DNA of 38,494 nt from an uncultured Bacteroidales bacterium (GTDB lineage: Bacteria; Bacteroidota; Bacteroidia; Bacteroidales; Muribaculaceae), in the NCBI GenBank assembly GCA_947175535.1, contig CAMWNF010000010.1, positions 1-38,494 of the forward strand, written 5' to 3'. The notes beneath the pieces were generated by a model, which made no database searches, was not told the origin of the DNA, and worked only from the letters and a program-made list of their open reading frames with translations. Shown here piece by piece: positions 24,258-34,035 of the stretch (position 1 is its first letter; every line of letters begins with the position of its first letter). A program made the translations under genes and the position numbers.

Positions 24258-24800
24258 TTAATAATCGGTTGAAAACTTATCAGGTTTTATTCCTTCAGTG
24301 CCTCGATAATAATCTTTTATTGTGCGCATGTCTGCATCAATATCACCCGTCGGATGAAATTCAGTCACGACAGATACATGTTTATGCTTGGCATCGATGA
24401 CGCCGAGTACGACAGGAACATCAGCACCCTCGGCAATTCTCAGAAAACCGGTGCGCCATTGAGTCACCTTGCTTCTTGTTCCTTCCGGCGTGACTGCCAG
24501 ATGCATATGTGGCATTTTGCGAAAACGTTCAACAATATATTCAGTCAGATTCGCCCCACGTTTTTTAGGCACTGCGATTCCGCCTATAGCTCTGAAAAAA
24601 TAGCCTAACGGCCATACGAACCATGCTTCCTTCATAAGAAAACCTGCTTTTCTGCCAACTGACGCATATGCCAGCTTACCGAGTATAAAATCCCAGTTAC
24701 TTGTATGCGGAGCAACACAGATAATGCATTTATCGTAATCGGGCACAGTTATTTCCACTGACCACCCCGCCACGCGGAGCAGCCATTCGGCAATATTCAT
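24258..24800 (-). CDS. PlsC-like 1-acyl-sn-glycerol-3-phosphate acyltransferase family protein
   Basis: A 180-residue acyltransferase of the glycerophosphate acyltransferase superfamily. The catalytic H-x4-D motif is His32 and Asp37 in VAPHTSNWDF; VTPEGTRSK is the third motif that binds the phosphate of the acceptor. FLMKEAWFVWPLGYFFRAIGG contains the second motif region. It is shorter than true PlsC (about 240 residues) and lacks an N-terminal membrane anchor, so the acceptor may differ; a lyso-lipid is a guess. It lies between a small unknown gene and the nitrilase, with 12-base gaps. Confidence 0.85.
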   Translation of the reverse strand: MNIAEWLLRVAGWSVEITVPDYDKCIICVAPHTSNWDFILGKLAYASVGRKAGFLMKEAWFVWPLGYFFRAIGGIAVPKKRGANLTEYIVERFRKMPHMHLAVTPEGTRSKVTQWRTGFLRIAEGADVPVVLGVIDAKHKHVSVVTEFHPTGDIDADMRTIKDYYRGTEGIKPDKFSTDY

Positions 24801-24812
24801 TTTCTGCAGAAT

Positions 24813-25163
24813 TTATGCTTTTGCAGCGTCTTTGATATGCTGAGGCATGGCAGCATTCATCTTATCGACTATTTCCTGCATGCGTTTGCCAATCTCATCG
24901 TTGAGTTTATGGAATGCTGCCGATGCGTATTTACGACGGGCTGAACGATAGATTTTGCCATTCTCAAAGTCACTTTTAGCCTTGTCGAAATCAAATGAAC
25001 ATTTTGCAAGAGCATCGCACTGAAGACTTGCTATATCATTTATGATATTAACCGTCTCATTGCGGTTAAAATCCTTGATTGCGTGTGAAGCTATAAGGAG
25101 TTCGGCAGCGATGTCGCCACAAGCATAGCGGATGCTTTTTTTTGTTTTACGGATACTTGCCAT
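24813..25163 (-). CDS. Small helical protein of unknown function
   Basis: A 116-residue protein with no signal or membrane segment, predicted to be mostly helical and rich in Lys, Ala and Asp. It begins MASIRKTKKSIRYACGDIAA and ends with KMNAAMPQHIKDAAKA. I recognise no named domain, although proteins of this size and style seem common in Bacteroidales. It lies 19 bases after thrC and 12 before the acyltransferase, so it is certainly part of that transcript. The regular codon use and tight spacing support a real gene. Confidence 0.8.
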   Translation of the reverse strand: MASIRKTKKSIRYACGDIAAELLIASHAIKDFNRNETVNIINDIASLQCDALAKCSFDFDKAKSDFENGKIYRSARRKYASAAFHKLNDEIGKRMQEIVDKMNAAMPQHIKDAAKA

Positions 25164-25182
25164 AATTCTTTATATTAAAACA

Positions 25183-26502
25183 TTAAAGATTATTATTATG
25201 AGATAACAGATATTTTTTCAATGCAGGATATGTAGGAGCAAGCCTTTCAGCCCTTTGGCGTAAACCGTTGACAGGTATTTGGTCGGAATCATCAGCGAGT
25301 AACTCCGCGCCGATTATTTCATTTATGATATGCGCCGATTTAGACGGAGCCGCAGTTGCAAATACCAGCCCGGGACGGAGCTTGTCATCGCGAAGATTAA
25401 GCGCGGCTATGGCGATGGCAGTGTGGGGATCGGCAATATACCCCGTAGTCAATGCCGTCTGTCTTATTGTCTTGACAATCATATCATCATCTACCGTCGC
25501 AGACGACACCTCGCTGCGGAGTTTTTGTAAATCACCTCCGGCGAGAGCCATCAGACGCGGAAGATTCGACGGATCCGGCATATCCATCAATGGAGCTAAA
25601 GTCCTGATAGTAGGAGCAGATTCGACTACGCCGCTTTTCATATATCGGTCAAATGTATTGTTGACATTACAAGCTCCGATAAGTTGCCCGCATTTTAATC
25701 CGATGTGTTTTGCCATAAGTCCAGCTGTCAGCATACCGAGATTCCCCGATGGCAATGCGATATCAAACGGCTGACGTATGGGTTTTACGCTATTAGCCAT
25801 TCGTCCGGCTGCATAGAAGAATAACGCCAGTTGAGGAATAAGACGGGCGAAATTAGTTGAATTTGCAGAACTCAACATTACAGTTTCTCTCAGTTCTTTA
25901 TCCCTGAATGCAGAAGAAACCATTTTCTTGCAATCGTCAATTCCTCCGCTAACTTCAATCGCATGAATGTTACCCCCCGAAGCCAGCATTATCGAGGCCG
26001 TTTTTTTCGATACGGTGCCATATGGATAGAGGATATACACATTCACGCCTTTCATACCGCCGAAAGCCGATGCGACAGCCACGCCTGTATTTCCGGTCGT
26101 TGATACCAGCACATTGAGTTTGCGGGAATCATTTCGGTTTACGGCTTCAAGAAGACCGGCGAGGAACCGCGTCCCGATGTCCTTAAACACACCTGTCGGA
26201 CCATGAAATAATTCCAGGGCGAATCTGTTTTCAGAAATTTCAACCAAAGGAATATCAAATGACAGGGCATTATCGACAATCCGCTTGATTTCAGACGAAT
26301 CAAAATCTTCGCCAAGGAAAACATTCGAAGTGACATAAGCGATTTCACGCAGGCTCATGTCTCCCATGTTATGCACAAATGCCGCAGGTATTTTCGGCAG
26401 TGAGAGCGGCATATACAATCCCCCGTCGGCAGGTAGGCTCGCAGTAACTGCTTCCTGCATACCGACGATATTTTGCGGTTGATTTGTGCTGTAATACTTC
26501 AT
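25183..26502 (-). CDS. thrC: Threonine synthase
   Basis: ThrC is a cytosolic PLP enzyme that turns O-phosphohomoserine into threonine. All 439 residues of a full-length class are present. MKYYSTNQPQNIVGMQEAV is the usual N-terminus, the PLP lysine is Lys107 in HGPTGVFKDIGTRF, the phosphate-binding stretch is STTGNTGVAVASAFGG, and LPSGNLGMLTAGLMAK is well conserved. It is the first gene of a four-gene unit with a near-ideal promoter. Homoserine dehydrogenase and kinase genes are not in the window. Confidence 0.96.
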   Translation of the reverse strand: MKYYSTNQPQNIVGMQEAVTASLPADGGLYMPLSLPKIPAAFVHNMGDMSLREIAYVTSNVFLGEDFDSSEIKRIVDNALSFDIPLVEISENRFALELFHGPTGVFKDIGTRFLAGLLEAVNRNDSRKLNVLVSTTGNTGVAVASAFGGMKGVNVYILYPYGTVSKKTASIMLASGGNIHAIEVSGGIDDCKKMVSSAFRDKELRETVMLSSANSTNFARLIPQLALFFYAAGRMANSVKPIRQPFDIALPSGNLGMLTAGLMAKHIGLKCGQLIGACNVNNTFDRYMKSGVVESAPTIRTLAPLMDMPDPSNLPRLMALAGGDLQKLRSEVSSATVDDDMIVKTIRQTALTTGYIADPHTAIAIAALNLRDDKLRPGLVFATAAPSKSAHIINEIIGAELLADDSDQIPVNGLRQRAERLAPTYPALKKYLLSHNNNL

Positions 26503-26531
26503 TTATGTCTTTCCGGTGAGTCGCTTTGCGG

Positions 26532-26562
26532 CAAAAGTAATAAATAAACATCTGCTTTCAAA
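26532..26562 (-). promoter_or_regulatory. Promoter of the thrC operon
   Basis: On the minus strand TTTG (26562-26559), 19 bases, then TACTTTTG (26539-26532): an exact match to the Bacteroidota TTTG-N19-TAnnTTTG promoter. Transcription should start near 26525, giving a leader of about 23 bases. Confidence 0.8.
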
Positions 26563-26677
26563 ATCATAAATAACAAATAAAAGTTAATCTGTCCGTCAAT
26601 CCGTGTCAATATGAATAATATCTTCTCCCTACTCAAAAAATCAACCTGATATATCTTTTTTATAAATAAAAAATCAC

Positions 26678-26685
26678 TACCTTTG
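26678..26685 (+). promoter_or_regulatory. -7 box upstream of gyrA
   Basis: TACCTTTG matches TAnnTTTG; the -33 region is only T-rich. The start of transcription would be near 26693, leaving a leader of about 78 bases that begins with an ATTTGGA / TCCAAAT inverted repeat (26694-26700 and 26719-26725). Confidence 0.5.
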
Positions 26686-26770
26686 TAAGACTAATTTGGA
26701 AAAATCCGGTGCGCTGTGTCCAAATAGGCTGTCGTATCGGCGTAATCAGCTATTTAACAAAAACAAACAT

Positions 26771-29341
26771 ATGTTAGAAGAAGATCGTATTTTTAAGATC
26801 AATATCGAAAATGAAATGAAATCGGCATATATCGACTATTCAATGTCGGTTATTGTGTCGAGAGCACTTCCTGATGTCCGCGACGGTATGAAACCGGTTC
26901 ATCGTCGTGTCCTTTTCGGCATGAACGAAATGGGCAACACGAGCGATAAGCCCCATAAGAAATCGGCAAACTGCGTCGGTGAAGTAATGGGTAAATATCA
27001 CCCCCACGGCGACTCCTCGATTTATGGAACTGTCGTCCGCATGGCTCAGGACTGGTCACTACGTTACACCCTGGTTGACGGTCACGGAAACTTCGGTTCG
27101 GTCGACGGTGATTCACCTGCGGCAATGCGTTATACAGAGGTCCGACTGTCAAAAATCGGTGAGGAGATGCTTGCTGACATCAACAGTGATACTGTCGATT
27201 TCCAGCCTAACTACGACAACTCCAAGGTTGAACCTGTAGTACTCCCTACCCGCTTCCCGAATCTTCTTGTCAACGGAGCTGCCGGCATCGCAGTCGGTAT
27301 GGCGACAAACATGCCTCCTCATAATATGACCGAGGCAATCAATGCTTCTATCGCAGTTCTTGAAAATCCGGAAATCACAGTTCCGGAAATCATGAAGCAT
27401 ATAACTGCGCCTGACTTCCCCACCGGAGGCACAATATACGGTTATAATGGAGTCAAGGAAGCATACGAGACAGGACGCGGTCGTATTGTTATCAGGGCAA
27501 AAGCCGAAATAGAATCGGAAGGTAGCCACGAATCGATTATCGTACACGAAATTCCTTACGGCGTAAATAAGGCTGAACTCATTAAATATATAGCGGAACT
27601 TGTCAATGACAAGAAACTCGACGGCATAGCCGACATTAACGATGAGTCTGACTACAAAGGCATGCGTATCGTCATAAAACTCAAATCTGACGCAAACGCA
27701 AACGTTGTCCTCAACAAGCTCTACAAGATGACTCAGATGCAGGCATCGTTCAGCGTCAACAATGTAGCCCTTGTCAACGGTCGCCCCAAGACTCTTAATA
27801 TAAAGGAACTCCTTCAGGCTTTTGTCGACCACCGTTATGATGTTGTTACACGCCGCACGAACTTCCTCCTCGGGAAAGCTCGCGAACGCGCCCACATACT
27901 CGAAGGTCTGATTATTGCATCAAAGAATATCGATGAAGTTATCGCGATTATTCGTTCGTCAGGTGATACGGACGAGGCTCGCCGCCGTTTGAGTGAACGC
28001 TTCGAACTCTCTGACGCACAGACTCAGGCAATCGTTGAAATGCGTCTGCGTAGTCTTACCGCACTTGAACAGAATAAACTCGAGGACGACTATCAGACTC
28101 TTGAAAAAGAAATCGCATTCCTGGAGTCAATCCTCAATGATCCTGAGGTGTGCCGCTCGGTTATCCGTGACGAACTTCTGGAAATACGTGATAAATACGG
28201 TGATGAACGTCGCACCGACATCGACTACACGGCAGGCGATTTCAACGCTGAAGATTTCTACGCAGACGACGAGATGATTATCACAATTTCCCATCTCGGT
28301 TATATCAAACGTACCCCCCTGAGCGAATTCCGCGCCCAGAACCGTGGTGGTGTAGGCGCAAAAGGCAGCAATACACGCGACACAGATTTCATCGAGCACA
28401 TATACCCTGCCTCGATGCACAACACGATGCTGTTTTTCACAGACCGTGGTCTCGTATATAAACTGAAGGTGTATGAACTTCCCGAAGGCGCAAAGAACAG
28501 CAAAGGTCGCGCGCTACAGAACCTTTTGAACATCGAGCCTGGCGACCAGGTCAACGCATTTATCCGTTGCAAACAGCTCGACGACCCCGAATTCACCGGT
28601 TCTCATTATCTTGTCTTCGCGACAAAGAACGGTGTTGTGAAAAAGACATCTCTCGCTGAATATGCCCGTGTACTTGCTAAAGGCAAGAAGGCGATTATTC
28701 TGCGCGATGACGATAAGCTTATCGGTGTTGAACTTACTGATGGAAATTCTGAAATACTGATGGCTAACCGCAACGGTCGTGCAATCCGTTTCCACGAGAG
28801 TCAGCTTCGCGTCATGGGTCGTGTATCGACAGGTGTACGAGGCATGAAACTTGATAACGGTGAAGATGCCGTTATCGGTCTTATAGCTATGCCCGCCGAC
28901 AGCGAAAACAACGTGATGGTGATTTCTCAGGAGGGCTTCGGCAAACGTTCACTCCTCGACAGCTACCGCATTACCAACCGAGGCGGCAAAGGTGTCAAGA
29001 CCATGAACATCACCGACAAGACGGGTCTTCTGGTCGCATTTAAGAGCGTAAATGACGAAAATGACCTTGTAATCATAAATAAATCAGGCATAACACTCCG
29101 CCTACATGTAGCCGATATCCGTGTGATGGGTCGTGCTACTCAGGGGGTGCGTCTAATCAATCTCGGCAAACGCAATGATGTCATAGCTTCTGTATGCTGT
29201 GTAGACGCTGACCCGGATGAAGAAGTCGAAGAAGTTGTTGAAGGCGAAGCACTTCCCGAAATTGCGGAAGAAATAATCGAGGAAACCGAAGCAACTCTCG
29301 ACGACACCGATGAATTTATGCCGGATAACGAAGAAGAATAA
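26771..29341 (+). CDS. gyrA: DNA gyrase subunit A
   Basis: GyrA cuts and rejoins DNA so that gyrase can introduce negative supercoils. I place the start at ATG 26771 ([20 protein letters not shown]); an upstream in-frame start at 26696 lies within the leader and gives an unrelated extension. The catalytic tyrosine is Tyr121 in MRYTEVRLS, and the quinolone-region [10 protein letters not shown] has Ser82, Ser83 and Gly86. The C-terminal beta-pinwheel contains a GyrA box-like [11 protein letters not shown], which supports gyrase rather than topoisomerase IV. The last 50 residues are a very acidic tail rich in Glu and Asp. Length is 856 residues. Confidence 0.96.
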   Translation: MLEEDRIFKINIENEMKSAYIDYSMSVIVSRALPDVRDGMKPVHRRVLFGMNEMGNTSDKPHKKSANCVGEVMGKYHPHGDSSIYGTVVRMAQDWSLRYTLVDGHGNFGSVDGDSPAAMRYTEVRLSKIGEEMLADINSDTVDFQPNYDNSKVEPVVLPTRFPNLLVNGAAGIAVGMATNMPPHNMTEAINASIAVLENPEITVPEIMKHITAPDFPTGGTIYGYNGVKEAYETGRGRIVIRAKAEIESEGSHESIIVHEIPYGVNKAELIKYIAELVNDKKLDGIADINDESDYKGMRIVIKLKSDANANVVLNKLYKMTQMQASFSVNNVALVNGRPKTLNIKELLQAFVDHRYDVVTRRTNFLLGKARERAHILEGLIIASKNIDEVIAIIRSSGDTDEARRRLSERFELSDAQTQAIVEMRLRSLTALEQNKLEDDYQTLEKEIAFLESILNDPEVCRSVIRDELLEIRDKYGDERRTDIDYTAGDFNAEDFYADDEMIITISHLGYIKRTPLSEFRAQNRGGVGAKGSNTRDTDFIEHIYPASMHNTMLFFTDRGLVYKLKVYELPEGAKNSKGRALQNLLNIEPGDQVNAFIRCKQLDDPEFTGSHYLVFATKNGVVKKTSLAEYARVLAKGKKAIILRDDDKLIGVELTDGNSEILMANRNGRAIRFHESQLRVMGRVSTGVRGMKLDNGEDAVIGLIAMPADSENNVMVISQEGFGKRSLLDSYRITNRGGKGVKTMNITDKTGLLVAFKSVNDENDLVIINKSGITLRLHVADIRVMGRATQGVRLINLGKRNDVIASVCCVDADPDEEVEEVVEGEALPEIAEEIIEETEATLDDTDEFMPDNEEE

Positions 29342-29378
29342 TTATTACTTATAACCATAACTATCAACGATTTTTCAC

Positions 29379-30602
29379 ATGAAAAAAATCATTATTTTAA
29401 GTACCGCCCTGCTATGTGGCATCGGTGCTTTCGCTCAGCTCAATGTTTTGAAAGATGCAGAGCGCACCATGAAAAAAGATAAGGTGACTATGAAAGAAGT
29501 GGTCGAAGTAGTTACTCCGGCTTTAACTAATCCCGAAACAGCAACCATGGCTCAGACATGGTATATACCTGGAAAAGCCGCCTTCAACGAGTATGACCAT
29601 CTTCTCGGACTTGAAGCATTCAACAAACTGCCTGAAGGTGGCAAAGCTACCATGGGAACAAACCTTCTCGAAGGCTATGACTATATGATTAAGGCTCTTT
29701 CGCTTGACTCGGTTCCTGATGCAAAAGGCAAAATCAAAACAAAATACTCTAAGGACATCATCAACACTCTCGTTGGTCACTACAATGATTATAATAACAA
29801 TGCTGTGAGCCTGTGGAACCTTCAGGATTACAAGGGTGCCTATAAAGCATGGGGAATCTACCTTGACATGTCGGCACAACCGTTAAAATTCAAAGGTATC
29901 AATGTTCCTGCAGATACCCTTCTTTGCGAAATCGCATATAATCAGGCTCTCGCAGCTTGGCAGGCTAACGACTTCCAGGCTTCACTTGATTGCTTCATCA
30001 AGTCTAAGGATATGGGCTACAACAAAAAAAATATCTATGACTATGCCCTTTCAGTAGCCAACCAGCTTCAGGACACAGCAACAATTCTTTCTCTTGCACG
30101 TGAGGCACATGCTTTGTACGGAGATCAGGACCCCAATTACATCAGCTTCATAATCAATGATTACCTTGTGAACAAAGATTATGATAACGCTCTCGTCGCT
30201 ATAAAAGAAGCTATCGCTCAGAATCCCGGTAACGCTGAATACTATAGTGTACTCGGCATTATATATGATACTCAGGATAAACGCGATGAAGCAAAATCTG
30301 CTTATAAAGATGCTTTGAATATTGACCCTGATAACTTCAGAGCAAACTACTATTATGGTCGTGCCCTTTATCAGGATGCATACGACGCCAGCGACAAAGG
30401 TCCGTCAGACGCTAACGCAATTAGCGCATACTTTGATGCAAACGTTAAACCGTTACTTGAAGAGGCAGCCGTTTATCTCGAAAAAGCAAATCAGATTGAC
30501 CCCGAAAATGCAGACCCCCTCAAACTGCTTGAGAACGTATATTACAGTCTGAACGACGAAAAGAAACTCGAAGACGTTCAGCAGCGTCTCAAACTCCTTT
30601 GA
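29379..30602 (+). CDS. Secreted tetratricopeptide repeat protein
   Basis: A 407-residue protein with a signal peptide (MKKIIILSTALLCGIGAFAQ), so it is probably periplasmic. Helical TPR-like units run from about residue 60; the clearest are NPGNAEYYSVLGIIYDTQDK followed by DEAKSAYKDALNIDPDNFRA, near residues 285-325, and a further one towards the end (AAVYLEKANQIDPENADPLK). TPR proteins act as scaffolds and no specific partner can be named. It follows gyrA by 37 bases with no visible promoter between them, hence probably co-transcribed, and a strong terminator ends the unit. Confidence 0.88.
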   Translation: MKKIIILSTALLCGIGAFAQLNVLKDAERTMKKDKVTMKEVVEVVTPALTNPETATMAQTWYIPGKAAFNEYDHLLGLEAFNKLPEGGKATMGTNLLEGYDYMIKALSLDSVPDAKGKIKTKYSKDIINTLVGHYNDYNNNAVSLWNLQDYKGAYKAWGIYLDMSAQPLKFKGINVPADTLLCEIAYNQALAAWQANDFQASLDCFIKSKDMGYNKKNIYDYALSVANQLQDTATILSLAREAHALYGDQDPNYISFIINDYLVNKDYDNALVAIKEAIAQNPGNAEYYSVLGIIYDTQDKRDEAKSAYKDALNIDPDNFRANYYYGRALYQDAYDASDKGPSDANAISAYFDANVKPLLEEAAVYLEKANQIDPENADPLKLLENVYYSLNDEKKLEDVQQRLKLL

Positions 30603-30624
30603 TTTTTTCATCACTTCATATTGG

Positions 30625-30657
30625 AAAAGTCCGGCTTGAAATTGCCGGACTTTTTTT
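30625..30657 (+). terminator. Intrinsic terminator after the TPR gene
   Basis: An 11-base perfect stem (30625-30635 with 30644-30654) with an 8-base loop runs into a seven-T tract (30651-30657). It starts 22 bases after the stop. Confidence 0.9.
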
Positions 30658-30678
30658 ATTTGAAAAAGGATAAAAAAT

Positions 30679-30709
30679 TTTGTCAGAACATATATTGTTA
30701 TTATTTTTG
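30679..30709 (+). promoter_or_regulatory. Promoter of malQ
   Basis: TTTG (30679-30682), 19 bases, then TATTTTTG (30702-30709) match the Bacteroidota promoter exactly. Transcription would start near 30716, with a leader of about 53 bases. Confidence 0.8.
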
Positions 30710-30768
30710 AAAAACATTAGATTTGAGATTTTATCAACTTACTAACTTAATCAACACCCTCATTAACC

Positions 30769-33444
30769 ATGAAACTTACTCTTCATGTCAACTATCGTAC
30801 AAACTGGGGCGAATCATTATTTGTCATCGGTAATATTCCGGGTTTAGGCGATAATGACATCAATAAAGCTGTCAGATTAAATCTGAAAGATTCTGAATAT
30901 TGGAGTCTGACTCTTGATCTTCCGACAGACGCAAAAACATTTGAATACCGATATATTGTCAAGTCTGAAAATGGTGATATAAAAAACGAATGGGGTTCAC
31001 CCCACGTTTTTCATGCCGCCACAAAGGCTGAGAAATATGAACTATATGACCGCTGGCAGGATCAGCCATGGGATAAGCCCTATTATTCCTCAGCATTTAC
31101 CGATTGTATATGCAGACGCAAATCGACAGAAAAATCACAGAAACCTGCAAAAGGTAAAATAACGCTATCTGTGGCTGCACCGATGATAAAACCCGAACAG
31201 ACGCTTGCAATATGCGGTTCAGTGCCGGAATTGGGAAATTGGGACATCGCAAAAGCAGTGCGTATGAATGCGGCTGATTATCCTGTGTGGACTGTCAATA
31301 TTCCTGCCAAAGGTATCACACAGTCAACTGAATATAAATTTGTGGTACTTGACTCCGCCACAGGCAATCTTGTTGCATGGGAGGGTGGCTCTAACAGATA
31401 TATTGGGGTGCCGGTCGAAAATGATAATGCGACTGTAATTTCAGGCTTGCGTTTTATCAATCCGCTTTCGCCTTGGAAAGGTGCCGGTACTGCCATACCG
31501 GTGTTCTCAATCCGCACAGACAGCGATTTCGGAGTCGGCGATTTCGGCGACCTGTTCGAAATGGTCGATTGGTGTGTCGAGACAGGACAGACTTTCCTCC
31601 AGATTCTTCCGATTAACGACACAACCATGACCCACACATGGACCGACTCTTATCCCTACAACGCAAATTCTACGTTCGCACTTCATCCAATGTATTTGCG
31701 GCTGTCGGAATTAGGCACGCTTGCCGATGCTGAGCGACAGGCTTATTATGATGGATTAGGGAAAGAGCTGAATAAACTTACTGAAATCGATTATGAACGC
31801 GCGACAAAAGGTAAACTCGATTTCGCTCGTGAGATTTTTGCGCAGGAAGGCAAAAAAGTGATTTCATCAAAATCATTCAAAGACTTTGTAAGCCGTAATG
31901 AGTATTGGCTTAAGCCGTATGCCGCATTTTGTGTTCTTCGCGATAAATACGGAACTCCCGATTATAATAACTGGGGAAAATATGCGGAGTATGACACAAA
32001 GAAAATTGAACATTTTGCGGCTGAAAACGTTTTTGAAATAAATTTTGTGTATTATCTGCAATATAATCTTGACAAGCAGATGCATGCGGTCAAGGATTAC
32101 GCCAACGGAAAAGGTGTCGCGATAAAGGGCGATATTCCTATCGGCATTTCGAGAACGAGTGTCGATGCATGGCTTAATCCCCGCCTGTTCAACCTTGATT
32201 GTCAGGCAGGAGCTCCACCGGATGATTTTTCAGTTCTCGGGCAGAATTGGGGCTTCCCGACCTACAATTGGGAGGAAATGAGCAAAGACGGATTTGCGTG
32301 GTGGAAATCACGTTTCAAAAAAATGTCGGAATATTTCGATGCATATCGCATTGACCATGTCTTAGGCTTCTTCCGCATATGGCAGATTCCGATGGATGCA
32401 TTACACGGACTTTTGGGTGTATTTAACCCCGCTCTTCCGTTTACTCCGGATGAATTGAAATATGGTTATGATTTCTGGATTAACCCTGATGTGCAGGCAC
32501 GTCCGCTGATTATGGACTGGTTCCTCGGTGATTTCTTCGGAGAATACACAGATGAGGCTCGTGAACGCTTCCTTAACGTAACTGCAGATGGCAGATATGC
32601 CCTCAAGGAGGAGTTTGATACTCAACGCAAAGTAGTCGAATATTTCGCTGCTCAGGATAAAAATGAGAAGAACAATCATTTGTGTAATGCTCTCATGGGA
32701 CTTATCGATAATGTTCTTTTTATCGAAGACCCCTATGAGAAAGGCAGATATCATCCCAGAATTTCAGCACAATATACTTTCGCATACCGTTCGTTAAACG
32801 ACTATGAGCGTTGGTGTTTTGATAGACTCTACAATGACTTCTTCTATCATCGCCATAATGATTTCTGGTATGGTAAGGCAATGTGGAAACTGCCGCCGCT
32901 TATCGACGCTACGAATATGCTTGTGTGTGCAGAGGATCTCGGTATGATTCCCGCGTGTGTGCCTGCCGTAATGGAAAAACTTGAAATTCTTTCACTGGAA
33001 ATTCAGCGCATGCCCAAAGATCCCGGAGCTGCTTTCGGTAATACATGGACATATCCATACTTCAGTGTATGCACGACTTCAACTCACGATATGGGCGGTA
33101 TCCGCCAATGGTGGGAAGAAGACCGTGAAAAGACTCAACAATATTATAACTCGGTCCTGCATCACGGCGGTGAAGCACCCTTCTATGCCGAGCCGTGGAT
33201 TTGTGACCAGATTATCGACATGCACCTGAAATCACCGTCGATGCTGTGCATCATTCCTCTTCAGGACTGGTTATCAATCAACGGTGTGATACGCCGTAAG
33301 AATCCTCGGGAGGAACAGATTAATGTACCTGCCAATTCACGTCATTACTGGCGTTACCGCATGCATATGACTGTTGAGGAATTACGTTCACGCAAAGAAT
33401 TTACTTCTTATCTTCGTTCAAAGATTAAAAGCTCGGGGCGATAA
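30769..33444 (+). CDS. malQ: 4-alpha-glucanotransferase with two N-terminal CBM20 modules
   Basis: A glycoside hydrolase family 77 enzyme that moves glucan segments between maltose, maltodextrins and glycogen-like polymers in the cytoplasm. Residues 1-105 and about 128-240 are two CBM20 starch-binding modules, each with a GNIPGLGD- or GSVPELGNWD-like signature. The GH77 barrel follows: nucleophile Asp529 in YRIDHVLGFFRIW, acid/base Glu722 in VCAEDLGMIP and Asp774 in TSTHDMGG. At 891 residues, with tandem CBM20, it has the layout of plant DPE2, which works with maltose, rather than the short E. coli MalQ. No signal peptide. It is a single-gene unit. Confidence 0.95.
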   Translation: MKLTLHVNYRTNWGESLFVIGNIPGLGDNDINKAVRLNLKDSEYWSLTLDLPTDAKTFEYRYIVKSENGDIKNEWGSPHVFHAATKAEKYELYDRWQDQPWDKPYYSSAFTDCICRRKSTEKSQKPAKGKITLSVAAPMIKPEQTLAICGSVPELGNWDIAKAVRMNAADYPVWTVNIPAKGITQSTEYKFVVLDSATGNLVAWEGGSNRYIGVPVENDNATVISGLRFINPLSPWKGAGTAIPVFSIRTDSDFGVGDFGDLFEMVDWCVETGQTFLQILPINDTTMTHTWTDSYPYNANSTFALHPMYLRLSELGTLADAERQAYYDGLGKELNKLTEIDYERATKGKLDFAREIFAQEGKKVISSKSFKDFVSRNEYWLKPYAAFCVLRDKYGTPDYNNWGKYAEYDTKKIEHFAAENVFEINFVYYLQYNLDKQMHAVKDYANGKGVAIKGDIPIGISRTSVDAWLNPRLFNLDCQAGAPPDDFSVLGQNWGFPTYNWEEMSKDGFAWWKSRFKKMSEYFDAYRIDHVLGFFRIWQIPMDALHGLLGVFNPALPFTPDELKYGYDFWINPDVQARPLIMDWFLGDFFGEYTDEARERFLNVTADGRYALKEEFDTQRKVVEYFAAQDKNEKNNHLCNALMGLIDNVLFIEDPYEKGRYHPRISAQYTFAYRSLNDYERWCFDRLYNDFFYHRHNDFWYGKAMWKLPPLIDATNMLVCAEDLGMIPACVPAVMEKLEILSLEIQRMPKDPGAAFGNTWTYPYFSVCTTSTHDMGGIRQWWEEDREKTQQYYNSVLHHGGEAPFYAEPWICDQIIDMHLKSPSMLCIIPLQDWLSINGVIRRKNPREEQINVPANSRHYWRYRMHMTVEELRSRKEFTSYLRSKIKSSGR

Positions 33445-33458
33445 GAAGTCTCCTTCTA

Positions 33459-33498
33459 AAAAATTACACCCGTTTTTTAATAAGCGGGTGTAATTTTT
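33459..33498. terminator. Terminator after malQ
   Basis: A perfect 14-base stem (33459-33472 with 33485-33498), flanked by A-run and T-run, with a 12-base loop. It can work in both directions and separates malQ from the sigma-factor gene. Confidence 0.9.
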
Positions 33499-33525
33499 TA
33501 TATAAAGCTGCGTCAAATATTTGTA

Positions 33526-34017
33526 ATGCAAAACAACAACGACAAGGAGCGACAATTCATCGAGATGCTTGACCAATATAAGTCAGTCATCGCAAAGGTA
33601 TGCTGCATATATGTGTCACCGAATGCTGATTTTGATGATTTATATCAGGAAACCGTCATTAATCTTTGGAATGGTTTCGATAAATTCAGAGGTGAAGCAA
33701 AAATTTCAACATGGATTTATCGTGCCGCAATCAATACGTGTATAACTTGGATACGTCGAAATAAAAAGCATTCAAATAATGAGACTTTAGATACCGAAAT
33801 GCCGTTAATCGCGGAAGAATCATCGAAACTGATCGATTATCGCAGACTTAAAACCCTTATCTCAAGGCTTAGTCCGCTGGAAAAAGCTATTGTAACATTA
33901 TGGTTAGATGAAAAAAGTTATGACGAAATTGCAACTATCACCGGTCTCTCCCACTCCAACGTTGCGGTTAAATTACATCGTATAAAAGAAAAAATGTCAA
34001 AAATGACTGATCTTTAA
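33526..34017 (+). CDS. ECF-type RNA polymerase sigma factor
   Basis: A 163-residue sigma-70 family protein with only regions 2 and 4. Region 2 (about residues 20-85) has DFDDLYQETVINLWNGFDKF and STWIYRAAINTCITWIRR, which bind core polymerase and the -10 element; region 4 (about 108-160) has LSPLEKAIVTLWLDEKSYDE and ITGLSHSNVAVKLHRIKEKM, which bind the -35 element. No C-terminal extra domain is present. The following gene, 18 bases away, encodes a membrane protein that may hold it inactive. Its own promoter was not found between the malQ terminator and the start. Confidence 0.92.
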   Translation: MQNNNDKERQFIEMLDQYKSVIAKVCCIYVSPNADFDDLYQETVINLWNGFDKFRGEAKISTWIYRAAINTCITWIRRNKKHSNNETLDTEMPLIAEESSKLIDYRRLKTLISRLSPLEKAIVTLWLDEKSYDEIATITGLSHSNVAVKLHRIKEKMSKMTDL

Positions 34018-34035
34018 CTCGTAAAGGATAGTTTT

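Noticed and set aside
27149-27895. 248-codon frame on the minus strand inside gyrA
   Set aside because: A shadow of the well-conserved gyrA gene; it has no recognisable domain.
26771-29341. Possible ParC rather than GyrA
   Set aside because: A GyrA box-like [11 protein letters not shown], pinwheel domain and length favour GyrA.
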